Of a DNA stretch of 64,000 bases, positions 34,318-49,300 are shown piece by piece (position 1 is the first letter of the stretch; each line of letters starts with the position of its first letter). The position numbers were made by a program, and so were the translations under genes. The notes below the pieces were generated by a model. It saw only the letters and a list, made by a program, of their open reading frames with translations. It did not search any database and had not been told where the DNA came from. The stretch is from Atrina japonica (taxonomy: Eukaryota; Mollusca; Bivalvia; Pterioida; Pinnidae): NCBI GenBank assembly GCA_030159075.1, contig BROG01000230.1:729001-793000 (forward strand), in the 5' to 3' direction.

Positions 34318-37300
34318 TTGGATGTGACAGAGTGTCATACAAAAGTTACATGCCTATCACTCCTATTTCAGAGTTATTCCCCTTTGTTGCCTTCATTGAT
34401 CAGGGCCATATCTGTTTGAACTTTTATATCATCACCAGACATTATACGTAGGTTCGATATTTTGGTCACCTTTAACATCTTTGCTATTTGCTGAACGTTA
34501 ACTGGCATCAGGCCAGGCAATACAAGAAAATGTCGATTACACATGTAAAATCTCCTTCACTTCTTTACAATAGATTATCTATTCATTTATTAGAAAAATG
34601 AAATAAACAGGCAGTAAAAACTGATTTTGTAGGCAATGTTGAATAGCAAGATTGTTATTTAATTTTTCTTATACAGTAGAACTTCGATGAGTCGAACTTT
34701 AATGAGTCGAATTTCTCGTTGTTTCAAACTTTTTACAAAGTCCTGATTTATTTCATTATATATCGTTACTAAAAAACAATTTATTAATCGAACTTTCATG
34801 AGTTGAATTTCTCGGTGTGTCGAACAAAACTGGCAGTCCCATCGCTGTAAAAACATTGAAAATTCATACAAATAAATCGAAGTTGAAGTTTACCTGTATA
34901 CACTTGTCAAAAAAAAAAAAAAAAAAATAGCATAAAATGAACGGTATCGGCAATTTTATATCAACTCACCATGCACTTTTCTACTGATCTGTCTAGTGAA
35001 GGACCCGGTATCCAACCCGGGGGCCTAGCTAGTCAGTCGTATAGGCGCTTGGATTACGATTCTTCTGCAGAATGTTTGGATTTATTCTCTGAATACAAAA
35101 TAAATACATTGTACCTACATTAAATAGGCCGTAAATGATTTTTAGTCGATTAGATTCTAAGTCATGATCCCAGCACCTATACGTTTACTCAGTCACGTAC
35201 AATAGATTTTTTGTGTGGCATGTCGATATGGAGGTAGTGCACTGAGTAAATTTTAGATTTCTAGATCACCATTCATGAGTCGAAGTCCCGATGTTTCGAA
35301 CTTTCTAGGCGGTCCCTTGAACATTGACTCATCGAAGTTCTACTGTAGTTTGATACAGACAGCAATGTCACTTCACACCATATTTTCTGTATAAGTCCCT
35401 GGCCCTCTCTATTAAATACCCCCAACATTTTTTTGTTAAAAAAGTTTCAGTCGCCACTTGAAGTTTCCACGTATTTTAACATTGATGTCTCTTCTTTAAC
35501 AAAATGGATCAAAATAGATAAAACAGGCATTTCAGTACATTGTAGGTTGAAAATCATTATATAAATAGTGAAGTCAAGTCATATCTGTAACTTGATCCAC
35601 ATACATATCTAATCACCGTGACTCAGTCGGTAGCACGCTTTACTCTTGATTGTAATGTTTTGAGTTCGGGTCCAGCTGGTGGCAGGTAAGATTCCTGTCC
35701 ATCGGATGAGACAGTAAAAACCTGTGTCTCAGTAGGTGTCAGCATGATAAAGAAACCTCACTGCTCAATGGCCACAAGTGCCAAACATAGGCCAAATTTT
35801 AAGCCCATCACCGGCATTGGTGACATCTCCATATGAGTGAAAAATTCTTGAATGGGTTGTTAAACAATGATACAACAAACCCAAAATCCACACACATATC
35901 AGATTGTAATCAGTACTTTTGGTTTACCTGATGCAGCAAGATTACTGTTAGATACATTGACCTCAAATGACTCGGTGTTGTTATCATTTGTCAAGGTTTT
36001 TAGCGGTCAAACCCCTCAAAACTGTTTTCTGTGTTATCATCTACCTCTATCATCTATAAGTAAACAGCAAAAGACATTTGAAAGTAATAAAAAATGAGGA
36101 ATTTTAAATGTTATGGATGCAACGATGGTTTATCTAACAACAATGATATTTACTTCTAGTATTTGTATAACAGTTACAATGTCAGTGAAGGTTAATCTGT
36201 TGTGATATTTATTTGTACATGTAGAAGAGTTCCAATTTTACCGAAGTTTAATTTATTGTGAAATTTATTTGTAGAACAGTTTCAATGTCAGATGAAGGTT
36301 AATCTATCGTGATATTTATTTGTAGAACAGTTTCAATGTCAGTGAAGGTTAATCTGTCCTGATATTTATTTGTAGAACAGTTTCAATGTCAGTGAATGTT
36401 AATCTATCGTGATATTTATTTGTAGAACAGTTTCAATGTCAGTGAAGGTTAATCTATCGTGATATTTATTTGTAGAACAGTTTCAATGTCAGTGAAGGTT
36501 AATCTGTCCTGATATTTATTTGTAGAACAGTTTCAATGTCAGTGAATGTTAATCTATCGTGATATTTATTTGTAGAACAGTTTCAATATCAGTTAAGGTT
36601 AATCTGTCCTGATATTTATTTTAATCTTTCATCATATTTATTTTTAGAACAGTTCCAATGTCAGTGAAGGTTAATCTATCGTGATATTTTTTTTAGAACA
36701 GTTTCAATATCAGAGAATGTTAATCTATCGTAATATTTTTTTAAGAACAGTTTCAATATAAGAGAATGTAAATCTATTGTAATATTTATTTTTAGAACAG
36801 TTCCAATGTCAGTGAATGTTAATCTGTCCTGATATTTATTTTAATCTTTTGTGATATTTATTTTTAGAACAGTTCCAATGTCAGTGAAGGTTAATCTATC
36901 GTGATATTTTTTTTAGAACAGTTTCAATATCAGAGAATGTTAATCTATCGTGATATTTTTTTTAGAACAGTTTCAATATCAGAAAATGTTAAACTATCGT
37001 GATATTTTTTAGAACAGTTTCAATGTCAGTGAAGGTTAATTTATCATTATATTTTCAGTGTCTGTCTGGGGACGACATTTTGAAGTTCTATGGTTTATCG
37101 CAGGCAACAACTTTAACAACAGAAGATTTATATCGTATATCTCCTGCTCTCCTACACAACTTTGTTACATGTGATTTAGGTTTAGACCAAAATAAAGAAG
37201 AAATTGGTCATAAGAAGACCGGATCTGTAGAATGTAAGTATAGATGTGTTATTTTTGTTATCACAGATTATAATTCACTTCATTTTTCTTTCGACATTTC

Positions 37301-40300
37301 TGATTTATCCTGGCAATATCTTATATACACGTATAACAACAATGTACATGTAACAAAGTGATGCATATAACATGTTTGGCTTCCAACCTTTGAGTCTATC
37401 TCAATGTGTAAATTTGTAAATTGTATGTAAACATGAAAGGCTACAGAAACTTCTGTTTATAGTCATTGTTCACTATTCAAAACGACAATTCTTTTTATCA
37501 TGCAAAAGACAATAGTACCATATTAAAGGCAAATAAAATTTGTGGAACTCTGACATAGCCTTGTTACTGAAATTATTAAAATCTTATCAAACATACAAAA
37601 GTTTAATAATGTGTTAAACAAAGTTTGCTCAGCCTATACAAAAGTGTATTTGGAGGTATCATTAAACATTGTTAAACCTTTCCCATTTCAGCATGGGGTT
37701 ACAGCTTTTTATTTGTGACTTTAATCAATGTATGCTCCCTGGCTGGAGCCTTTGTACTGCCATTCATGAAGAAATCGGTCTACAAGAAAATATTAATGTT
37801 CATGGTGGCTTTGGCTGTTGGAAGTCTAACAGGAAGTGGTCTTCTTGTTCTTGTACCAGAGGTAATGTCATATAATGTCATATAACCATTATGTATAACC
37901 ACATTTGATAGATCAGTCAGATGTAATGTCAATTGATGTAAAACCACATATAAAAGATTGCTCAGCCATAATGTCATATGAGTCAGCGACTGAGAAAATG
38001 GGCCTTACAACATAACCAATGAAATGCAAGGAAATTATAAATTCTGTCTGATGTAATATTTCTAATTTTGTAAATTTTTTGTACTGGAAACTAAAAGAAG
38101 ATGCTCGCGCCTGTGCTCATTCTCATATCATATTTGTTAAGTCCATGTATGTTCTGAAAACATAAAAATCAAAATTTCCAAAAGAAAATTGTCATTTTTT
38201 TTCTCAGCCACTGGCCTCATGTAATGTATAACCACATGTAAAAGATTGCTCAGAGATAATTTCATGTAATGCATAACCACTTTTAATAGATCACTCAGAA
38301 GTAATGTCATATGATGTATAACCACATTTAATAGATCACTCGCATGTAATGTCATATGAAGTATAACCACATTTAATAGATCACTCAGATGGAATGTCAT
38401 ATGATGTATAGATCACTCACCTGTAATGTCATATGATGTATAACCACATTTAATAGATCACTCACCTGTAATGTCATATGATGTATAACCACATTTAATA
38501 GATCACTCAGATGGAATGTCATATGATGTATAACCACATTTAATAGATCACTCAGATGAAATGTCATATGATAAAACATGAATGGTAAACAAAGCAAAAA
38601 TGAAGAAGTACCAACAAAGTTATCAAAACTTTAAATCTGACTACAAGTAAAATGATAAACACAAAGCTAGACAGTCTTTGTTATTGTTCTGTTGTCTTGT
38701 GGTCACGTTCCAGGAACTGAACCCTACAGTCTACAGACACCAAATAAAATAACTGGTCCAAACTACAATAGATCACTCGGGGGTAACCATGGTAATGTCA
38801 TATTACGTATTTTCCTTTCTATAATTATGCTCTTTGCAAGAACAATAATTCAGAAGAAGAAGAAGAATTTAGTATTATGGAAACTATGATAAATACTCAA
38901 CAGTAAGGATTACAAACCTTTTGAACATTTCAAAGTATTACTGAAGTTCATCATGATGATTAGTGGTGTTTTATCAGTAAAGGAAAGTAGATATGTTCTT
39001 TTTAATAATCCATAAAAAATGTCCAGATGCTAAATATTGTGATTTTTTTTTGCAGGCTTTTGGATTTCTCCAGGATCCAAGTGGCAGTAAGGAGTACATT
39101 TGGAAGTCCTCGACTATAGTGGGCGGAGTTTATCTCTTCTTCGTTATAGAAAGGTTTCTCAAAATTATATTTGAGTTCAGAAAGGTAAAATTTCATGCAA
39201 TTGTGAAATGCAATTACTTTAATTTAGACAAATTAGTTGTCATGGAACTCAGAACTAAACCTGTCAGCTTAATTTAGGCAGACTTGTTGTCACGGAACTT
39301 AGAACTAAACCTGCCAGTTTAATGAAGAAAAAATAGTTGTCATGGAACTCAGAACTAAATCTGCCAGTTAAGACAAATAAGTTGTTATGGAAATCTGAAC
39401 TAACCTGTCAGTTTAAGACAATTGTCTTTATATTGTGGTTAACACAAGAAAACAGGACATGAAACTAAAAATTTTGTTTAACTAATTTGCTAAAAATATT
39501 ATTGAATGTTGTAGTGCAACAAAGTCATGTCTGAAAAATAAACAAAGTCATGTCTGAAAAATAAACAGTCATGTCTGAAAAATAAAGAAAGTCATGTCTG
39601 AAAAATAAACAAATTCATGCCTGAAAATATAAACAAAGTCATGTCTGAAAAATAAACAGTCATGTCTGAAAAATAAACAAAGTCATGTCTGAAAAATAAA
39701 CAAATTCATGCCTGAAAATATAAACAAAGTCATGTCTGAAAAATAAACAGTCACGTCTGAAAAATAAACAAAGTCATGCCTGAAAATATAAACAAAGTCA
39801 TGTCTGAAAAATAAACAAAGTCATGCCTGAAAAATAAACAGTCACGTCTGAAAAATAAACAAAGTCATGTCTGAAAAATAAACAAAGTCATGTTTGAAAA
39901 ATAAACAAAGTCATGTCTGAAAAATAAACAAAGTCATGTCTGCATGTATTTAAACCACACTGGAGTCTAAGCTGAGTTTGAGATCTAGTTTGTCAGTTTA
40001 GTTTTATAATGCTGGCGGTGTCTTGCTGGATATATTGTAATCAGGTTCTCTACTCCACCATTAAAAATTGGCTGCCACCACATGACTGAAAATTGTTGAA
40101 TGTTGTGTAAAACAATATTTTATTTAAATTAAGATATATCTAAAAACCCTGGGGGAGCTGTGAGGAAGATTGCAAGTTTATTGGTGGAAGGCTGGGGGAG
40201 CTTTAGCTGTGAGGAAGATTGCAAGTTTATTGGTGGAAGGCTGGGAGAGCTTTAGCTGTGAGGAAGATTACCAGTTTACATGTGGAAGGTTTGGGGTCTT

Positions 40301-43300
40301 GTTCTTGGTATGTTATGATGGAGGAGATTGTCAGTTGTGGAAGGCTAGGAGTCTTGTCCTGGGTATGTTGTAATCAGAAAGATTGCCAGTTTACTTGTGG
40401 AAGGTTAGGAGTCTTGTCCTGGGTATGTTGTAATAAGAAAGATTGCCAGTTTACTTGTGGAAGGCTGGGTCCTGGGTATGTTGTAATAAGAAAGATTGCC
40501 AGTTTACTTGTGGAAGGCTAGGAGTCTTGTCCTGGGTATGTTGTAATCAGAAAGATTGTCAGTTTACTTGTGGAAGGCTGAGTCCTGGGTATGTTGTAAT
40601 CAGAAAGATTGCCAGTTTACTTGTGGAAGGTTAGGAGTCTTGTCCTGGGTATGTTGTAATCAGAAAGATTACCAGTTTACTTGTGGAAGGCTGGGTCCTG
40701 GGTATGTTGTAATCAGAAAGATTGCCAGTTTACATGTGGAAGGTTAGGAGTCTTGTCCTGGGTATGTTGTAATCAGAAAGATTGCCAGTTTACTTGTGGA
40801 AGGCTGGGTCCTGGGTATGTTGTAATCAGGAAGATTGCCAGTTTACTTGTGGAAGGCTGGGGGTTTAGTCCTATGTATGTTGTAATCAGGAAGATTGCCA
40901 TTTTACTTGTGGAAGGCTGGGGGTCTTGTCCTGGGTATGTTTTAATTAGGTTTTCTTTCTCCACAATTAACTTGTGCTGCTGTATTAGTGCCGAGCATAG
41001 ACCAAAATTTGAAGCCCTTCACCGGCATTTTGTGACGTCTCCATATGAGTGAAATATTCTTGAGTGGGACGTTAAAGAGCAATAAACAAAAAACAAACCT
41101 AAACATTTTCTGAGTGTGATTTAAAATACCTTTGAAAGAAACAAAAATTTGACAACATACACCTGTAAATGTTAGGTTACTCAGTATAAAGGTAGTCATG
41201 TCTATACATATCTATTTACCTGAGTGCACAATCAGGTATAAAATACATACTCCTCTTAGTGTAAAATTGAGATAAAATGCAGACACATTCCTGTTGAATT
41301 TCCTTGTAACAGCCTGTAGCATGCTTTAGTTAGAGAATTAAAAGTATAATTGTTTGTTTGTGTACATCGGTTGCAGGCCATACTTCAGCTTTATGTATGT
41401 ATGTAAATTACAAGTCATGCTTGAGTTGATATCAGCACTATTTCTCTCATTAGTCTTCAACTTGCATGTACATGTATACTTTAGAGGTGATATCTGTAAT
41501 AATATTTTACTAATAAAACTGTAAATATATATAAATTACATTGAAGTAAGTTTAGATTCTGGCACACACGTATTTAAATTGCAAATGGCAATATCATACT
41601 TAATATTTTGACAGTTTTGATAAATCAGCACCATGGTGATTCAGACAGTGGTATCTAATTTGTAGGTGATTCAGCACAGTGGTGACTAATTTGTAGGTGA
41701 TTCAGACAGTGGTGACTAATTTGAAGGTCATTCAGACAATAGTGACTAAATTGTTGGTGATTCAGCTCAGTAATTACTAATTTGTAGGTAATTCAGACAG
41801 TGGTATCTAATTTGTTGGTGATTCAGCACAATGGTGACTAATTTGTAGGTGATTCAGACAGTGGTATCTAATTTGTAGGTGATTCAGTACAGTGATGACT
41901 AATTTGTAGGTGATTCAGATATTGGTGACTAATCTGTAGGTGATTCAGACTGGTAACTGATTTGTAGGTGATTCAGCATGGTGATGACCAATTTGTAGGT
42001 GTTTCAGACAGTGGTTACTAATTTGAAGGTGATTCAGTACAATGGTGAGTAATTCGTAGGTGATTCAGATAGTAGTGACTTATGTATAGGTGATGCATCA
42101 CAGTGATAACTGGTGATAATGTGTAAGTCAACATGATGATGACTAATTTGTAGGTAATTCAGCTTAGTGGTATCTGTAAGTGATTTATCTAAGTGATGAC
42201 TTATTTGTAGGTGATAAATCAGCAGTGATGACTAATTTGTTTGTAATTAACTGGTAGAGTGATAACTTCTTGTTTCTTGTTAATTTGTAAGTCAACATGA
42301 TGATGACTAGTTTGTAGGTGACTCAACACAGTGGTGACTAATTTGTAAGTGATTCAGCCAAGTGATGACTAATTTTTAAGTGATTCAGCCAAGTGATGAC
42401 TAATTTGTAGGTGATTCAGCACAGTAGTGACTAATTTGTAGGTGATTAACTAGTAGAGTAATTACTTCTTGGTTGTTAATTGTTTCATCATGACTGACTT
42501 ATGTTTTGTCGATATATACAATGAATACTAACATATAAAATGATGTAGCTGGTAGATCTACACAGTGATTACTGTATGTAAGTGATACACAGTGATTACG
42601 ATATGTAAGTGATACACAGTGATTACTGTATGTAAGTGATACACAGTGATTACGATATGTAAGTGATGCACAGTGATTACGATATGTAAGTGATGCACAG
42701 TGATTACTATATGTAAGTGATACACAGTGATTACTGTATGTAAGTGATACACAGTGATTACGATATGTAAGTGATGCACAGTGATTACGATATGTAAGTG
42801 ATACACAGTGATTACGATATGTAAGTGATGCACAGTGATTACGATATGTAAGTGATACACAGTGATTACGATATGTAAGTGATACACAGTGATTACTGTA
42901 TGTAAGTGATACACAGTGATTACTATATGTAAGTGATACACAGTGATTACTATATGTAAGTGATACACAGTGATTACTGTATGTAAGTGATGCACAGTGA
43001 TTACGATATGTAAGTGATGCACAGTGATTACGATATGTAAGTGATACACAGTGATTACGATATGTAAGTGATACACAGTGATTACTGTATGTAAGTGATA
43101 CACAGTGATTACTATATGTAAGTGATACACAGTGATTACTATATGTAAGTGATACACAGAGATTACTGTATGTAAGTGATAACTTGACTCATTGACAACT
43201 CTCAAGATTTGTGTTGTATCCTCATTACCTGGCTTTATTGATATTGTATGCTATGTCACATGTTTGATATTTTTATTATTGTATGCAACATATGCTCTAT

Positions 43301-46300
43301 CTACTACCACATTACTGTATAACGCATGATTTAATGTTCATTCTTTTGAAGCATACTCTATATAAAAACAAGTCGTTGAATAGGAATTCCAGCTTTAATG
43401 TTGAAGTGCCATTTTTAAGTGAGGTAAAATAAGTGTTTGCTGTATATAACCTACAACCTATCTTCTTTTGTTTCACAAAGTTCAGAGGCTCGCTATATTT
43501 GGTCTCTTTGTCTTCCTGTCTGCCTGTCTCGCTGTACATAACTACATGTATAACTTTTTTTCATTAGTATTAAATGCAACTTAGACAAAACCTCTTACTT
43601 TCGGCAAGTAAGTTATAAGTTTATTCATCATTTTTAAGCTCATATATTTCAATCATTGTAAAATTTGAGTAAAATTACAAATAAAAGTTTAAATGAAGAT
43701 CAGAAAAGCATACATGTAGTTTTGGCATATGATATGACATTGGCCTTACCTGAGGGCATCTATCTTTAACAAGCATTACTTGATATTATTTGCATTTATT
43801 TATGTATTACAATACTTTCCTTACAAACTCACAGCTTTATGATGCTTGTTTATCCAGAAAATCCAGTGTTACAGTGTAATAATTCCAACAATTTGACCTG
43901 GCACCATAAAATGTATCAATTTACTGAAATCTGAGAATGTTCTCATCAACACCTGCTCAGTAAAAACTTAAGACTTAAGTAATTGTCCAGTTTTGTGGTG
44001 CCAGGTCGAGGTGAGTGTTGATGAGACTGAGTGTGGGACTCATGATAGATAGAACATGTAGAAATATCATCATTATAACAAGTAAATCAGTTTTGATAAA
44101 ATTTATACAATATATGTACTCAAATAGTGATTCAGTCATTCTTAAAAAGAAGTTTTGAAATTGTCCTATGTTCAAGTATTTTATATATACTTGAAAGGAA
44201 ATTTTCAGTATTTATAAAGCAAAAATTTTAACATATGTAGGATCAGAAGAAATAAGTGCAGTTAAATGTATGTGTTTTATTACATCAGTATACACTGTCT
44301 TTCCTGCTATGTTGACACAGTTTCTTGCAAGTTGTTTCTTTCGTGTTTTTTTGCTTACAGATATCATTAAGATTTTATCACATGTACTTGAACTGTTAAA
44401 GATGATGGAATTTGTAAATCTCCTGAATTCAGATTTTGTAGAGTACAATAATATCTATAAGGCTTTTAAAAAGTAAAATACCTTATGTTTATATGAAAAT
44501 AAGGCAATTTAAAATGCAGAAAACAGTGCACACAGTACTTTTAGATAAGGTATTGTTTAAAATATAATACTGCATTTACACATGTAGTTATTCAACTGAC
44601 ATTTCCAAACATTGATATCTATATTTTTGATAAAAGTTGTATCTTATCTGAAGGTTCACTTTAATTTATGCGAGAGGTCAAAGTGGTATAAAGGAAGTTC
44701 AAAGTGGTATAAAGGAAGTCCATATTCCTCAGATTCAGTAGTCAAGGAGATATTGATACATTTGACTTATATCGAGGAGACAATGAAAGATGTGACACTT
44801 GTCAAGGAGACTGGAAAACATGACAAATCATGGAAACAATGAAACATGTGACAGTTGTCAAGGAGAAAATGAAACATGTGACATATATCAAGTAAACAAT
44901 GAAACATGTGACAGTTGTCATGGAGACAGTTAAGCATGACATTTGTTAAGGAGACAGTGAAACATGTGAAATATGTAAAGGAGATAACAACACAGACCAC
45001 AAAATAACAAAAAATCACCACAACCCGTTTAGATGTTACGCTGAAAGGAATGACCGTAACCTGCAGGTTATGATAACAGTTTTAAAGACCCATAAATGTA
45101 TACAATTTTATTGATTTCATTGTATTGTATTTTCTTACTTTGAATTACATACAATGTGTACATTAGCATAGATACATTTAACAAGTGTAGTGTGTATTTC
45201 AAAGTAGGTAAATAAAATGGTGATAAATACCATCAAAAACCAAAAGGAGGTTACATGATTTGTATTTGTCGTACAATAATGTAACCTCTACATATCCTGA
45301 ACGATCCCTCTTATGTTATTTTGTGGTCTGTGGACATGTGACAGTTGTCAAGGAGATAATATGTCTAAATAAATGTTTCTAGATTTCCTATGAAGATACA
45401 ATTTCAAAGTATTATAAATTTTAAGATTTTTGTTGACATTAGATTTAGATACATGTAACACAGTATTTTTGCTGATCATATTGTGATATCTGTATTCTGT
45501 TTTGTCTATAAATATCTTTGATATATCTAATTAATCTTTGATAATGTCTGACCTCATTATTTACTAGATAACCTTATTAATATACAAGTATCCTCATTAT
45601 AGTCATCCTAACAGATATCTCCATCTTAGTTGAATATAGATGAAGTATGTATGGACTAGAAATATTGTATAGTAGTCCTTTATTATATGTGTATACACAA
45701 GCTCTCATTGTTTCACATTACTTCCTCTTATTTATATTTTCAGAGGTTCATTCAAGGTCTTATCTTGTTCTTTTTTATCTTTTATAGATTTTGTATCTTC
45801 TCAAGTTTAACATGAGTTTCATTACCACACAATTTCTTGTGTATGTTATAAACTTCATCATAATATCATTATAATTATATACATTTACAGATGTTTTTTT
45901 TTTTTCTTTCTTCAGAATTCAAATTCTCCCAGCAATCATTTTCTCACTTTGTTGAATTTTGTTTCTGTGGTAAACATTAGCATAAGTTTCTTCATTTTGC
46001 TCTTTACAAATCATTTCTTATTCAACAGAAGAATACAGATTGGCATTTATTATTGGGAAATTGAAATGTTAAGGGTTATCAGTTACATATAAAAACAACC
46101 TGTATACCAAAAAACAAGGAACATCCTAAATGTTGTTTTATTTTGTATGTGTGTTTGTCATTTGTTGTGTCTGTATGTATGCATGTTTATTTTCTTTTGT
46201 TTTTGTTTTATTTTAAGCAAGGGTACGGGGTTATTCAGTCAGAAATGCATGTGACTACAAGTTTAATTCTGTTGCATGTCATATAAGTCTCCTAATACTG

Positions 46301-49300
46301 GAATCAATTTTGAAGCCTGACCCTTTGTTTTCCCACTGAGCTACATTGCCAATTCATGTTGGAATATGTCATTGTCATCTTTTGTTTTAATTTTGTTAGC
46401 ATGCATGAGGTTTATATTTATTTTATTTTTATTAGCATGTATTAGGGTTTAGCTGATTTTGTATTTACACAATTGTTTTATTATCAATCCAATTTTTCGT
46501 TGTTTTCAAGTCTAATTTCAACCACTTTGAAACAAGTTTGATTTTGTCTGATTTTCAGAAAAAACAGGATGAAGAAAATGAATTAAAAGATTGTCATGTT
46601 TCGTCAATAAAGAGGTCAACTCCTATAAACTCCAGTCAGAAATATAAAGATACATCCAAATTACAGATCCCGAACAGCAAAACATTGTCTAGCTCCAGTA
46701 GCACGCGGGCATTAGACGAAAGTTTTGATCAAGCATCAACAAATAACATTGAGATAGAAAATGATGACAACAGTGATAATGTACGTATTTTTATCAAAAC
46801 TTTGATGGATCTTGTTTATCATATTTATACATGTATCATCTGAAAAGGAGCATTTATAATTTGTTATTCAAATATTTTCCATATTATTCATAGATACATA
46901 TAAAATGAAAGTAGCATGCATATGATGTCTGTGTGACATCCATGGCTTTTATGTCACCATAGCCAAAGGCTCATGGTGACCTATTGCTATTGTCTGTCAG
47001 TGTGTGGCATCCTTTGTTAACATTCACACATATTTTACTTCTCTAACACTATTGGACTGATTGTAACTAAACTTGGTAAGAAGTATACCCGTGTGAGGCC
47101 ACAATAAGTTTGCAAATAAAATGGGGCTAGACCTAAACTTCATATTTTTTAAAAATTAAAAATCAAAGTTTTAAGGTTATATTGTCAAACATCTAGGTGG
47201 CTGGCACCGAAGTAAGAAAAAAATGATTGTTCATTACTTTTTACGTATTGTTTTGCTTCTCCAAGAACCAATTGGCCAATCTAAGCAAGCATGACAGGAA
47301 TTGTCCCCATGTTTAGTCCCAGGAAGTTTGCGAATGTAAAAGGCAAGGGGCCATAAGGGGGTTAAGAAACTGACCAAGATTTGGTACATCTTTTAAAATC
47401 TTCTTATGAACCAATGATCAGATGTCATTCAAATTTGGTATGCATGATTGATAGATAGATCAACATGATCAATATGTACAAAGTTTTTGAATGAAATTGA
47501 AAAAAAGATATATGAGAAAGATATTAGGATTTATCTGTGAACAGTTGCCTCAATTTCAAGTTATGGGGTCAAAGATCAAGGGCAAAGGCACCTATGTAAG
47601 TGAAAAATATATGATTTTCATCAATTTTTAAATATTTTTTTTTTTCTGAAATTATTCAATCTCAACCAAATTTGACAGGGACTATCCCTATGAGAAACTG
47701 CTGTGTTTGCTTATAAAAAGGGCTCAGCACCCTTTGGGGTTCCAAAAGAGGCAAGAAATAATCTAAAATTGGTACATCTTAACGCATTTCTTCTCATGAA
47801 GCAATGATCAACATATTGGTAATGTAATCATTTATTTCACTCAGGTAACCGTTAAAGCTGAACTAGGATCATAAAAAGCTGTTGTTGAATATTTAAAAAA
47901 AAAAAATATTGTGTTGAAAAAAATGTTTTGAAACTTTTCCCACTTCATCTCCCCACACACAGACATATTTTGTAAGTGTTTAGCTGAAAAACAAGTCCCA
48001 CAACAGTTATAAAAGGCAGATTAGTTATATTAGTCTTCATTGTATATCTGTACTCTCAACACGAAACATCTGTGCCTCAATTAAGTTTTCTGCAAAGTAC
48101 AATCAGCAACAAACAGAGAATGAAAATTTCATCCTTAATAAATCTAAAATTTACTCCATAACATTAAACATAAAGCACCTTCTAAAACAAAAACAAAGCA
48201 TTCTGCTTCCTACTGAAATATTCATTCTCTGTTTGTTGCTAATTGTACATGCAGAAACATTCAATCGAGTTACAGTGGTTTATTTTCATTGAAAAGTACA
48301 GTTAAGACTAAGTCCTTGAGTTTTATTCAGCCTCTTGGACTTTGCACATTTCGCGTTGTGAGTATAGATAAACAAATATGACAGATATAACTAATCCCCG
48401 TTTTATATCTGTTGTGGGATTTGTTTTCGGGTGAAAGAATTACAAATATGTCTGCTGTGTGGGGAGATGAAGTGGGAATGTTTCAAAACATTTTTTTTCA
48501 ACACAATTTTTTTTTATTGACAGTTCAAAAGCTTTTTATGATCCTAGTTCAGCTTTAAGGTCTATTGGGCCTCTTACTTACAGTGTCCTTCACCTATAAG
48601 TCTGAGATATAAAGCAATACTGAAAGTATCCTTCACCTATAAGTCTGAGATATAAATACTGAAAGTATCCTTCACCAGCAAGCCACAGATATAAAGCAAT
48701 ACTGAAAGTATCCTTCACCTATAAGTCTGAGATATAAATACTGAAAGTATCCTTCACCAGCAAGCCACAGATATAAAGCAATACTGAAAGTATCCTTCAC
48801 CTATAAGTCTGAGATATAAAGCAATACTGAAAGTATCCTTCACCTATAAGTCTCAAATATAAAGCAATACTGAAAGTATCCTTCACCAAGCCACAGATAT
48901 AAAGCAATACTGAAAGTATCCTTCACCTATAAGTCTGAGATATAAAGCAATACTGAAAGTATCCTTCACCTATAAGCCTCAGATATAAAGCAATACTGAA
49001 AGTATCCTTCACCTATAAGTCTCAGATATAAAGTAATACTGAAAGTATCCTTCACCAGCAAACCTCAGATATAAAGTAATACTGAAAGTATCCTTCACCA
49101 GCAAACCTCAGATATAAAGTAATACTGAAAGTATCCTTCACCAGCAAACCTCAGATATAAAGCAATACTGAAAGTATCCTTCACCTATAAGTCTCAGATA
49201 TAAAGTAATACCAAAAGTATCCTTCACCTATAAGCCTCAGATATAAAGCAATACTGAAAGTATCCTTCACCTATAAGCCTCAGATATAAAGCAATACTGA

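Larger units (their letters stand above)
33838..37058 (+). other. ZIP intron 1 (3,221 bp)
   Basis: Contains a (TA)n run (34240-34313), a pogo/Tigger-like MITE (34674-35345), a SINE (about 35612-35875) and a 50-bp minisatellite (36130-37056) that runs up to the acceptor of exon 2. Confidence 0.85.
39185..46558 (+). other. ZIP intron 4 (7,374 bp)
   Basis: Largest intron. Holds in order a 57-bp repeat, a 23-bp array, a roughly 51/60-bp array, a SINE tail, a roughly 31-bp array, a 27-bp array, a 113-bp inverted-repeat element and a short roughly 30-bp array. 45000-46500 has no recognised feature. No additional conserved ZIP exon was seen in it. Confidence 0.8.

Noticed and set aside
35000..35070. 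Possible tRNA gene inside the pogo-like MITE
   Set aside because: Some tRNA-like words but no consistent cloverleaf or paired A and B boxes.
42558..43205. 215-codon minus-strand frame of 9-residue repeats
   Set aside because: 27-bp repeat unit divisible by three; intronic.
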